NCBI GenBank assembly: GCA_902760755.1
Contig: CACWHK010000023.1
Span: forward strand, 1 to 34,623
Reading direction: 5' to 3'
DNA from: an uncultured Lachnospiraceae bacterium
GTDB lineage: Bacteria; Bacillota; Clostridia; Lachnospirales; Lachnospiraceae
DNA length: 34,623 nt
This document shows positions 23,907 to 31,257 of this stretch, one piece after another. A program made the translations under genes and the position numbers. Position 1 is the first letter of the stretch, and each line of letters starts with the position of its first letter. The notes beneath the pieces were generated by a model. It was not told the origin of the DNA and did not search any database. It saw only the letters and a program-made list of their open reading frames with translations.

Positions 23907-24722
23907 ATGAGCGAGCAGAACAAGAAAACCATACTGACGGCAAAGGATCTCTCCAAGACATTTTCCAATGAATCGGTACAGCAGCACGTGCTGAAGAACC
24001 TGAACCTCTCGATCTACAAGGGAGACTTCACGGTGATCATGGGGAATTCCGGTTCCGGAAAGAGTACGCTGCTCTACGCGCTCTCCGGCATGGACCGTCC
24101 GAGTCTCGGAACCATCACCTACCATACGGAGGAGGGAGAAACCGAGATCTCGAAGTTCACCAACGATCAGCTGGCGGTCTTCCGCAGAAACCACTGCGGA
24201 TTCGTCTTCCAGCAGAACTACCTGAATGACAGCATGAGTGCACTGGACAATGTCATGGTAAGCGGTCTGCTCCGGACGAAGGACCGGAAGGGCCTGGCAG
24301 AGAAGGCGAAGGACCTGCTTTCGCGGGTGGAGATCGGTGAGCAGGACTGGAAGAAGTTCCCGACACAGCTCTCCGGCGGACAGCAGCAGAGAGTGGCTGT
24401 GGTCCGGGGCGTGATCAACAGCCCGGAGGTGCTCTTCGCGGATGAGCCCACCGGAGCGCTGAACTCCCAGAATACCACAAATGTTCTGGACATCCTGTCC
24501 GACCTGAATGATCAGGGACAGAGCATCGTCATGGTGACACATACGGTGAAGGCAGCGGAGCGGGCCAACCGGGTGATCTACCTGGCGGACGGTGTCATCA
24601 CCGATGAGGTGGACTTAGGACCGTACCTCGGGGATTACAAGGACGATACGAATCCGAACAAAGAAAAGGCGGTGGAGCGGCATAGGAAACTGAAGGATTT
24701 CCTTGCAGAGATGGGATGGTGA
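23907..24722 (+). CDS. ABC transporter ATP-binding protein (BceA/MacB/LolD type)
   Basis: This is a 271-aa ATPase for an FtsX-type permease. Seen: Walker A (IMGNSGSGKSTLLYAL), Q-loop (GFVFQQNYLNDSMSALDN), signature LSGGQQQRVAVVRGV, Walker B (VLFADEPTGALNSQNT, the ALN/SQN form typical of this class) and H-loop (IVMVTHTVKAAE). A C-terminal charged extension of about 40 aa ends in FLAEMGW. AAGGAAGGAGC precedes the ATG. Such mechanotransmission ABC proteins resist or sense peptide antibiotics or handle cell-envelope lipoproteins. The permease gene follows after a structured 200-bp gap, and a VanRS-like pair lies downstream. Confidence 0.93.
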   Translation: MSEQNKKTILTAKDLSKTFSNESVQQHVLKNLNLSIYKGDFTVIMGNSGSGKSTLLYALSGMDRPSLGTITYHTEEGETEISKFTNDQLAVFRRNHCGFVFQQNYLNDSMSALDNVMVSGLLRTKDRKGLAEKAKDLLSRVEIGEQDWKKFPTQLSGGQQQRVAVVRGVINSPEVLFADEPTGALNSQNTTNVLDILSDLNDQGQSIVMVTHTVKAAERANRVIYLADGVITDEVDLGPYLGDYKDDTNPNKEKAVERHRKLKDFLAEMGW

Positions 24723-24728
24723 ATTGAT

Positions 24729-24908
24729 TATTATTCACAGCTGTATATGTGGAAATTCTGCTGCATGCTCGCATGCTGAGCGGGATTTCCACATATACGG
24801 TCTGCGAAGCAGACAACCTTCCGCAACCGCCACAGTCATAAGCTGCGAAGCGGCGGCAGACGCGCGAAGCGCGGATGGACTGTGGCCGGCGGAAGGCTGT
24901 GAATAATA
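24729..24908. repeat. 180-bp multibranched palindromic element (MITE-like or structured RNA)
   Basis: A perfect 12-bp outer stem (24729-24740 with 24897-24908) encloses a 14-bp hairpin (24743-24756 with 24785-24798) and a mini-hairpin GTCTGC-GAA-GCAGAC (24800-24814). A third arm is made of an 8-bp stem (24817-24824 with 24889-24896) and a 9-bp stem (24829-24837 with 24878-24886). That arm closes two more mini-hairpins (24842-24854 and 24861-24873). All three mini-hairpins carry GCGAAGC at the tip. The element fills the gap between ATPase and permease genes of one operon. Terminal inverted repeats suggest a non-autonomous mobile repeat; a conserved cis-RNA is the alternative. Confidence 0.85.
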
Positions 24909-24925
24909 TAGTGGAGGAGATACGA

Positions 24926-27334
24926 ATGTACAAATTATTCTTCATTGCAAAAAACAACATGATAAAGCAGAAGGGCGACATGATCACCTTCTTCATCCTG
25001 ACCCTGATCGCAGCCTTCCTGATCTTTGACTGTGCGTCGGCCATGCTGGGCATGGGACAGGTGATGGAGGACCGGTTTCAGGCAGTGAACGGTGCAGAGG
25101 TAACGCTGACCATCGCGGATAAGGAACCCCTTCGGAAGGCAGCGGATGCTGTATTTGCGGAGAATCCGAATCTGCAGGGGTACGAGGCCTCCGAGCTTCT
25201 GAATGTAACCACAAAGTACCGGAACAAAAAGGACGAGAACTATGATGAGTATCAGTTCCTGGCAGAGGCCTTTGAGGATGAGCGTACCTATCTGAATCTG
25301 GAGCTTTGTCCGGAAGGAAAGACGGTAGATCAGCTGCAGGGAAATGATGTGATCATGCCCTATTTTATCAAGGACAGATTCCCCGTCGGCGACACCCTGG
25401 AATTAAAGATCGATGATGTATCCTATGAGTTCACGGTTGTCGGTTACACAGAGGATCCCTACATGGCCTCTGCGCTGAACATCAGTGTCTTCCATATCTT
25501 CATCTCCAGGAGCCGTCTGGATCAGATCGTGGCGGAGAGAACGGAAACCGCCGGCCGCTTCGTTATGTACAAGGGTAAGGTCAAGGACGGTGTACTGACA
25601 GATGACTTCAACACCGGAGACCTGGAGAAGGAGATTGGTAACAGCTACAAGGAGAAGACGGCTGCGATCGCGAAGGAGGACCCGACGCTGAACGTAACCA
25701 ATTACATGCTTCTCAACTGGCATACCATGAAGAGCGGCGGACAGATCCTGCCCATGATCGTTATGGCCATCTTCCTCCTCTTTGCGGTGATCATCCTGAT
25801 CGTGGCTACCCTGATCATCTCCTTCAGCGTAAAAAACTTTATTCAGAGAAATATGAAGAACACCGGAATCCTGGAGGCTTCCGGCTATACCGTGAAGGAG
25901 CTGCGCCGGGCCCTTACGGTGGAGATCCTTCTGGTGGCAGGTCTGGGCAGCATTCTGGGTGTGCTGATGGGCATCCTTACCTTCGGGGGCTTCGGAAATG
26001 TGGTCAGCAGCACCCTGGGACTTTCCTGGAATCAGCCGGTAAATGTTCCCGCAGCGATCTGCACGGTGGCAGGACTCCTGATACTCGTTACCCTTATCTC
26101 CATCCGGATCAGCCGGACCTACAGGAAGATCACGGTACTGGAGGCCCTGCGCGGCGGTCTCGGAACCCACAACTATAAGAAAAACCATTTCTCCTTTGAG
26201 AAAACAACCCTTCCGATCCCGCTTACCCTTTCCCTGAAGGAAACCTTCGGGAATCCCCGCAGGAATATCGCCATGGTTCTGATCATGACGATCCTCACCA
26301 TAGCCATGCTGAGCGGCTTCGGAATGCTGGAGAACTTCGGAACGGATCCGGATGCACTGATCGTGCTTACCGGAACATCAAACTGCCAGATGGAGCTTTA
26401 CGCAGAGGAGGGCCTTACGGAGGACCTCGTGAAGGTGGAGGGTATTACGCATGTGGATTCCATGTTTACCCTGGAGCCTACGGTATGGGCCGGTGAAAAG
26501 TCAGCGGCCATCTTCACCAGAGCAATCTGCGATCCTGAAAAAGGATATGATGCGGTGGTTCTGGAGGGACGTCTCCCGCGGCAGGACAACGAAGTGATGC
26601 TTACCATGGCAGCAGCGGAGGATCTGGGGGTTAAGATCGGTGACGTGGTAAAGATCGAGTTCGGCGGCGTGACCGAGGAATATCTTCTGACCGGTCTTAA
26701 CCAGATGATGCAGCAGATGGGGCGCACCATGATCCTTACGGAGGAGGGCGGACGGAAGCTCCTCCCCGCACAGCCGAAGTACTACTATGAAATCTTCGCG
26801 GATAAGAGTATCGGCTTCGATGCCCTGAAGGACCGGGTGGAAGCAGCCATCGCGGGAAAGGGCGGCAAGCATGTCTATACCGATATCGGAAAATTCGTGG
26901 ATGAATCCATGAACAGTCTGATGGGTGCCATGGGAGCGATCTGTCTGGTATTCACGGTTGTAACGCTCCTCATCGTTTTCTTCGTGGAAGCCCTTGTGAT
27001 CCGCGCGAAAATGGTTCGCGAGTGGCGCGGCATGGGCATCAGCAAGGCCATGGGCATGACCTCCGGAGGCCTGATCTCTCAGGTGATGCTGTCAAATGTA
27101 CCCGCCATCGTGGCAGGTGTGATCCTCGGAACCTTACTTGCCCCCACAGCCGGCTACTGGGGCTGCAGAGCCATCTTCGCCATGTTCGGGATCAAGAAGG
27201 TGGAGTTCACGATCTCCTTTGTTGCGATCCTTATCACGGCGGTGGGAATTATCTCGGTGGCACTGGTTACATCCGGCCTCTTCGGCCTGAAGGTACGGAA
27301 GCTTCAGCCGGTAGAAATGATCACGGAAGAATAA
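24926..27334 (+). CDS. FtsX-type ABC transporter permease with two FtsX domains
   Basis: This 802-aa membrane protein is the partner of the upstream ATPase. Seen: TM1 (FFILTLIAAFLIFDCASAML), then an extracytoplasmic domain of about 220 aa, then three TMs from ILPMIVMAIFLLFAVIILIV with FtsX-type motifs (GILEASGYTVKELRR). The pattern then repeats: a fifth TM (NIAMVLIMTILTIAMLSGFG), a second extracytoplasmic domain and three final TMs. The C-terminus LKVRKLQPVEMITEE is typical of the family. The ATG at 24926 follows GTGGAGGAG; the longer frame reaching back into the palindromic element is not coding. It does not have the classic BceB single large loop, so it may transport or sense a different envelope substrate. 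Confidence 0.9.
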   Translation: MYKLFFIAKNNMIKQKGDMITFFILTLIAAFLIFDCASAMLGMGQVMEDRFQAVNGAEVTLTIADKEPLRKAADAVFAENPNLQGYEASELLNVTTKYRNKKDENYDEYQFLAEAFEDERTYLNLELCPEGKTVDQLQGNDVIMPYFIKDRFPVGDTLELKIDDVSYEFTVVGYTEDPYMASALNISVFHIFISRSRLDQIVAERTETAGRFVMYKGKVKDGVLTDDFNTGDLEKEIGNSYKEKTAAIAKEDPTLNVTNYMLLNWHTMKSGGQILPMIVMAIFLLFAVIILIVATLIISFSVKNFIQRNMKNTGILEASGYTVKELRRALTVEILLVAGLGSILGVLMGILTFGGFGNVVSSTLGLSWNQPVNVPAAICTVAGLLILVTLISIRISRTYRKITVLEALRGGLGTHNYKKNHFSFEKTTLPIPLTLSLKETFGNPRRNIAMVLIMTILTIAMLSGFGMLENFGTDPDALIVLTGTSNCQMELYAEEGLTEDLVKVEGITHVDSMFTLEPTVWAGEKSAAIFTRAICDPEKGYDAVVLEGRLPRQDNEVMLTMAAAEDLGVKIGDVVKIEFGGVTEEYLLTGLNQMMQQMGRTMILTEEGGRKLLPAQPKYYYEIFADKSIGFDALKDRVEAAIAGKGGKHVYTDIGKFVDESMNSLMGAMGAICLVFTVVTLLIVFFVEALVIRAKMVREWRGMGISKAMGMTSGGLISQVMLSNVPAIVAGVILGTLLAPTAGYWGCRAIFAMFGIKKVEFTISFVAILITAVGIISVALVTSGLFGLKVRKLQPVEMITEE

Positions 27335-27360
27335 AACCGAATATGCAGGACCAGGGACGG

Positions 27361-27404
27361 AACCGGCACACACGATTTCAGTGTGTGTCGGTTTTACGTT
27401 TTTT
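27361..27404 (+). terminator. Rho-independent terminator of the FtsX-type ABC genes
   Basis: AACCGGCACACAC (27361-27373) pairs with GTGTGTGTCGGTT (27381-27393), with one G-U, around GATTTCA. TTACGTTTTTT follows. Confidence 0.88.
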
Positions 27405-27429
27405 AACGCTACTATTTCGGGACAAACTA

Positions 27430-27438
27430 TGATATAAT
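27430..27438 (+). promoter_or_regulatory. Extended -10 promoter of the EAL gene
   Basis: TGATATAAT combines a TG extension with a perfect TATAAT, 35 bases before the start codon and just after the preceding terminator. No convincing -35 is present, as is usual for extended -10 promoters. Confidence 0.6.
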
Positions 27439-27472
27439 TTAAGCACATATATCTTATGGATTGGGGATGCTT

Positions 27473-29158
27473 ATGGGCGAAGCAAAAACAGGTGTATTTT
27501 CATCTTTTATCAAGCGCCTGATCAAGGTTACGCATGAGGAACCATTTGATCGGGAAGCATATGTGATGCTCGTGAACGAGATGTCCGAACACTACCGGAT
27601 CGCCAGAGGAGATACGGAATTCTACCGGACTCCTGCACAGGAGGCCATGAAAGAGGGCGAGTACTTCTGTGATATCGATAACGGGAAGGGTGCTGTTGTT
27701 CTGGTACAGATCCGGATCGTTACCAAGGCGAAGGCTGTCGTGAAGGGCACACTTTATACGGAAGAGGGAGACGCGGAGCGAAGTGAGGAGGAACTGCAGG
27801 AGTTGAGAGCGATCCTGCGGATCATCATGGGCTTCGTCAGCCGCATGCGTCTGCTGCGTATGATAGAGGAGTTCGGCTTCTCGGATATCGACGGCTTCAG
27901 GAACTTCCGTTCTTTTGCACGGTTCCTCAGCTTTGCGAATATGGAAAACCGTCTCGACGGAATGATCGCATTTCATATCGACCTTCATAACTACACCATG
28001 GTCAATCAGGAGATCGGCCGGCAGAACGGAGATCTGGTTCTGAAACGCTATTACAGTATGGTTCAGGATGCCATCGGAGAAACCGGTATCATCTCCCGTC
28101 TGGGCGGGGATAAATTTATCGGAATATTTGACCGTAAGAATAAACGGAAGGTATATGGGCTGTTCTTGGAAGCTTTGGTTCCCTATGGCGAGAAGGATGA
28201 TAAGCGGATCAAGGTGTCTGCGGCTGCAGGCATCTATATGCTGCCGAATCCCTACATGATGAAGTCCATGGGCGATATCATGGATAAGATCATGATCGCG
28301 GGGGCAACTGCAAAACGTCAGTCCGAAGGAACCATCGTCATCTATGATGACAAGATGAAGCAGGAAAAGGATCATATGAAGAAGGTGCAGACGGATTTCC
28401 GGAATGCACTGGATAAAGAGGAGTTTCAGGTTTATTATCAGCCGAAGGTGGATATTGAGACCCGTGAGATCACGGGCGCTGAGGCACTGTGCCGCTGGCT
28501 GAAGCAGGGGAAGATCGTTCCTCCCATGGAATTCATCCCGATCCTTGAGATCAATACGGATATCTGCGACCTGGACTTCTATATGCTGGAGCATGTGTGT
28601 CAGCACATCCGGAAATGGCTGGATGAGGGACGGAATGTGGTGCGTGTTTCCGTGAATTTCTCCAGAAAGCACCTGATGGATGTGGATCTTCTGGATCACA
28701 TCATTTCCGTTGTGGATAAGTATCAGGTTCCCCATGAGTATATCGAGATCGAACTGACGGAGACGACCACGGACGTTCTGTTCCGTGATCTGAAGCGTGT
28801 GGTAAGCGGTCTGCAGGAGCAGGGTATCTGGACGGCAGTGGATGACTTCGGTATGGGCTACTCGTCCCTGAACCTGATCCGTGATATTCCGTGGAATGTG
28901 CTGAAGGTAGACCGAAGCTTCGTTCCGAAGAATGTGGAGGATGCAGGCAGCATTATGAATCTTATGTTCAAGCACGTAATCTCCCTGGCTCAGGATATCG
29001 GTCTGGAGTGCGTGATCGAGGGCGTTGAGACCATAGATCAGCTGGATGTGCTGCGTGAGAATAACTGCAATATCGCACAGGGGTATTTCTTTGACCGACC
29101 TCTTCCGCTGGAGGAGTTCGAGAGCCGGCTGGATCGAAAAGTCTATCCGGAGGATTAA
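27473..29158 (+). CDS. c-di-GMP phosphodiesterase: degenerate GGDEF plus intact EAL domain
   Basis: This is a 561-aa cytoplasmic protein. Seen: an unassigned N-terminal sensory region (about 1-150), a GGDEF domain whose active-site motif is RLGGDKF (G211-F215), so diguanylate cyclase activity is probably lost, and an EAL domain. The EAL domain has all catalytic motifs: EAL (337-339), VSVNFS, ELTETT, DDFGMGYSSL (DD at 457-458), LKVDRSF, EGVE and AQGYFFDRPLP. It should hydrolyse c-di-GMP, and the degenerate GGDEF could bind GTP as an activator. ATG 27473 was preferred over the TTG and ATG just upstream for spacing from GGGG. A two-component pair follows 17 bp downstream. It links this region to the c-di-GMP riboswitch at 16.3 kb. 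Confidence 0.9.
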   Translation: MGEAKTGVFSSFIKRLIKVTHEEPFDREAYVMLVNEMSEHYRIARGDTEFYRTPAQEAMKEGEYFCDIDNGKGAVVLVQIRIVTKAKAVVKGTLYTEEGDAERSEEELQELRAILRIIMGFVSRMRLLRMIEEFGFSDIDGFRNFRSFARFLSFANMENRLDGMIAFHIDLHNYTMVNQEIGRQNGDLVLKRYYSMVQDAIGETGIISRLGGDKFIGIFDRKNKRKVYGLFLEALVPYGEKDDKRIKVSAAAGIYMLPNPYMMKSMGDIMDKIMIAGATAKRQSEGTIVIYDDKMKQEKDHMKKVQTDFRNALDKEEFQVYYQPKVDIETREITGAEALCRWLKQGKIVPPMEFIPILEINTDICDLDFYMLEHVCQHIRKWLDEGRNVVRVSVNFSRKHLMDVDLLDHIISVVDKYQVPHEYIEIELTETTTDVLFRDLKRVVSGLQEQGIWTAVDDFGMGYSSLNLIRDIPWNVLKVDRSFVPKNVEDAGSIMNLMFKHVISLAQDIGLECVIEGVETIDQLDVLRENNCNIAQGYFFDRPLPLEEFESRLDRKVYPED

Positions 29159-29175
29159 GCCTGGGGGAGTGCGGG

Positions 29176-29886
29176 ATGCATTACAATTGTCTGATCGTAG
29201 ATGATGAAGCAGAGCTGGCGAAGATGACCACCGAGTACTTCATGATGTTTGATGTAAGTACGGCCTATGTCACGAGCGCGGCGGAGTGCTACGAATTTCT
29301 GGAACAGAATACGGTGGACCTGATCCTGCTGGATATCAATCTGGGGGACGGGTCCGGCTTTGAGGTGTGTCGGAAGGTGCGAGAGGATCGTCAGCTTCCG
29401 ATCCTCTTTATCAGCGCAAGACAGAGCGATGATGATGTGCTGGTGGCCCTCAGCATCGGCGGGGATGACTATGTGAAGAAGCCCTACAGTCTGTCGGTGC
29501 TCCTGGCGAAGGTGCGCGTGAACCTGAAGCGTCTGGAGCAGATGGAGAAGCTGAAGGAGGAGGCACGGCCTCAGGAAGCAGGGAAGAAGGAGAAGGACGG
29601 CGGAAGGCTCCGAATGGATGCGTCTCTCATGTCCGTCTGGAAGGACGGAGTGCAGATCCCGCTGAAGCCGAAGGAGTACGCACTGCTTTCCTGCCTCTAT
29701 GATCATAAAAATACCATCGTCACGAAGGAGACACTCTTTGACGAGGTTTGGGGAGATGCCTTCTACAGTGACGGTACCCTGAATGTTCACATCCGGAAGC
29801 TTCGCGAGAAGCTGGAGAAGGATCCGAACCAGCCGGAGCTGATCAAGACCGTCTGGGGAACCGGCTACATCCTGGAAGAGGAGTAA
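29176..29886 (+). CDS. OmpR/VanR-type response regulator
   Basis: This 236-aa regulator has a receiver domain (D9-D10, phosphoacceptor D53 in LILLDINLGDG, Lys in DDYVKKPYS), a charged linker (about 115-145) and a winged-helix DNA-binding domain (LKPKEYALLSCLYDHKN; DGTLNVHIRKLREKLEKD; VWGTGYIL). It is encoded just after the EAL gene and five bases before its kinase. Regulators of this type next to FtsX-type transporters usually control the transporter operon, though here the EAL gene separates them. Confidence 0.94.
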   Translation: MHYNCLIVDDEAELAKMTTEYFMMFDVSTAYVTSAAECYEFLEQNTVDLILLDINLGDGSGFEVCRKVREDRQLPILFISARQSDDDVLVALSIGGDDYVKKPYSLSVLLAKVRVNLKRLEQMEKLKEEARPQEAGKKEKDGGRLRMDASLMSVWKDGVQIPLKPKEYALLSCLYDHKNTIVTKETLFDEVWGDAFYSDGTLNVHIRKLREKLEKDPNQPELIKTVWGTGYILEEE

Positions 29887-29891
29887 GACGC

Positions 29892-31184
29892 ATGAAGAGC
29901 CTAAGGGGAATCATCCTGTTATTTGCCGCCCTCATGGGGGCGGCTCTTGTTGTTCTCCTGTTCATGAATCAGAAGACGGAGTACCACGGCAGGGACGTTT
30001 CCTACTACAATGACCGACTGCTTACCATGCAGAAGGATTATCTGGAGGGGACTCCGGTGGAGACCCTGGAAGAAAAGTACGGCTGCAGGATCATCTTCGC
30101 AACTGCACTGACGGATTCGGAGCTGGTGACCTTCTACGGGAAAAATGCACTGGTTGTGGACTTTGCTCCCGGCGGAGAGTACCTGGGCAAGGCTGTGTGG
30201 GATGATACCTCCGAGGCATATGAGACGGGACGGATGGCCGTCTTCCGGATGACCCTCATATTCTGGGGCGTGGTGCTGGCTGCGGGAATCCTGCTGATCG
30301 TGGTCCTTTACCTGCGCATGATCCGTCCGGTGCAGGAGCTCTCGGCATACTCCACGGAGATCGCCCGGGGGAATCTGGACGTTCCCCTTCCCATCCGTAA
30401 GAACGGGATCTCAGAGGGCTTCACGGAAAGCTTTGATCTGATGCGGGAAGAGCTTCGAAACGCCAGGGAACGTGAGGTGTTGGCGGAGAAGGCGAAGAAG
30501 GAGCTGGTGGCGGACCTCTCCCATGACATCAAGACGCCGGTGGCCACCATCCAGGCAACCTGCGAGGTGATGGAGATGAAGTTCCGCCGGAAGCAGGAGA
30601 GTGGAGAGCCCTACGACATTTCCGGAGAAGAACTGGAAGACCTCTCCGGGAAGGTAAAGAGCATCGCCACCAAGACGGAGACCATCAATCAAATCATGGG
30701 AAATGTATTCCATGCCACCATGGAGGATCTGGAGCAGATCAAAGTGAACCCCACAGAAGAGAGCACGGAGCTGATCGAGGAGTACCTCCGGAATCTGAAG
30801 AACTACGGCACGATCCTTCCGGAGAATCCGATCCCCCGGTGTCTGGTGTATATGGATAAGCTCCGGATGGAGCAGGTGATCGATAACGTGATCGGAAACT
30901 CCCATAAGTACGCGGGGACGGATATCCATGTATCCTTTGATGAGGTAAGGCAGGCGGACAGCAGTTTTATCCGTATCCGGATCCGGGACGAGGGCCCGGG
31001 GGTGGATGAGGAGGACTTGCCGCTGATCACGGAGAAGTACTACCGGGGAAAGCTTGCCGGAGACCGCAGCGGGTACGGGATCGGAATGCATCTGGTGAAG
31101 TCCTATATGGAGAAGCAGGGCGGAGGATTGGAGTATTACAATGACAACGGGTTCGTTGTGGAACTGCTGTTGAAGAAGGTATAA
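29892..31184 (+). CDS. VanS-type sensor histidine kinase
   Basis: This 430-aa kinase has TM1 (IILLFAALMGAALVVLLFM), a short extracytoplasmic sensor of about 90 aa, TM2 (LIFWGVVLAAGILLIVVLYL) and HAMP (IRPVQELSAYSTEIARGNLD). The HisKA domain has H211 in LVADLSHDIKTPVATI. The ATPase domain has EQVIDNVIGNSHKYA, RDEGPGVDEEDLPLITEKYY and SGYGIGMHLV. GAAGAGGAG before 29892 lies within the regulator's end, so the pair is coupled. It is the last gene before a strong bidirectional terminator. Confidence 0.94.
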   Translation: MKSLRGIILLFAALMGAALVVLLFMNQKTEYHGRDVSYYNDRLLTMQKDYLEGTPVETLEEKYGCRIIFATALTDSELVTFYGKNALVVDFAPGGEYLGKAVWDDTSEAYETGRMAVFRMTLIFWGVVLAAGILLIVVLYLRMIRPVQELSAYSTEIARGNLDVPLPIRKNGISEGFTESFDLMREELRNAREREVLAEKAKKELVADLSHDIKTPVATIQATCEVMEMKFRRKQESGEPYDISGEELEDLSGKVKSIATKTETINQIMGNVFHATMEDLEQIKVNPTEESTELIEEYLRNLKNYGTILPENPIPRCLVYMDKLRMEQVIDNVIGNSHKYAGTDIHVSFDEVRQADSSFIRIRIRDEGPGVDEEDLPLITEKYYRGKLAGDRSGYGIGMHLVKSYMEKQGGGLEYYNDNGFVVELLLKKV

Positions 31185-31187
31185 ATA

Positions 31188-31247
31188 AAACAGGAAGGCC
31201 GTGCAGTACACCGGTGAAATGGTGTGCTGCACGGTCTTCCTGTTTTT
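31188..31247. terminator. Bidirectional terminator between convergent genes
   Basis: A 25-bp stem joins 31188-31212 to 31221-31245 with two G-U pairs and an 8-nt loop. It is flanked by AAA on the left and TTTTT on the right, so it can stop transcription from both the VanS-type kinase (+) and the hybrid kinase (-). Confidence 0.9.
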
Positions 31248-31257
31248 CTATGATCCT

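Noticed and set aside
24729-24908. A tRNA or tmRNA
   Set aside because: The branched fold is tRNA-like in outline only: there is no T-arm consensus GTTCGA, no CCA-type acceptor and no anticodon arm of the right size.
24875-24925. Upstream extension of the FtsX-type permease into the palindromic element
   Set aside because: The ATG at 24926 follows GTGGAGGAG and starts a normal N-terminus; the extra 17 residues come from the repeat arm.
27500-28975. Long minus-strand open frame opposite the EAL protein
   Set aside because: Antisense shadow of a gene with complete EAL motifs; composition is His/Leu/Ile-rich as expected for a reverse frame.
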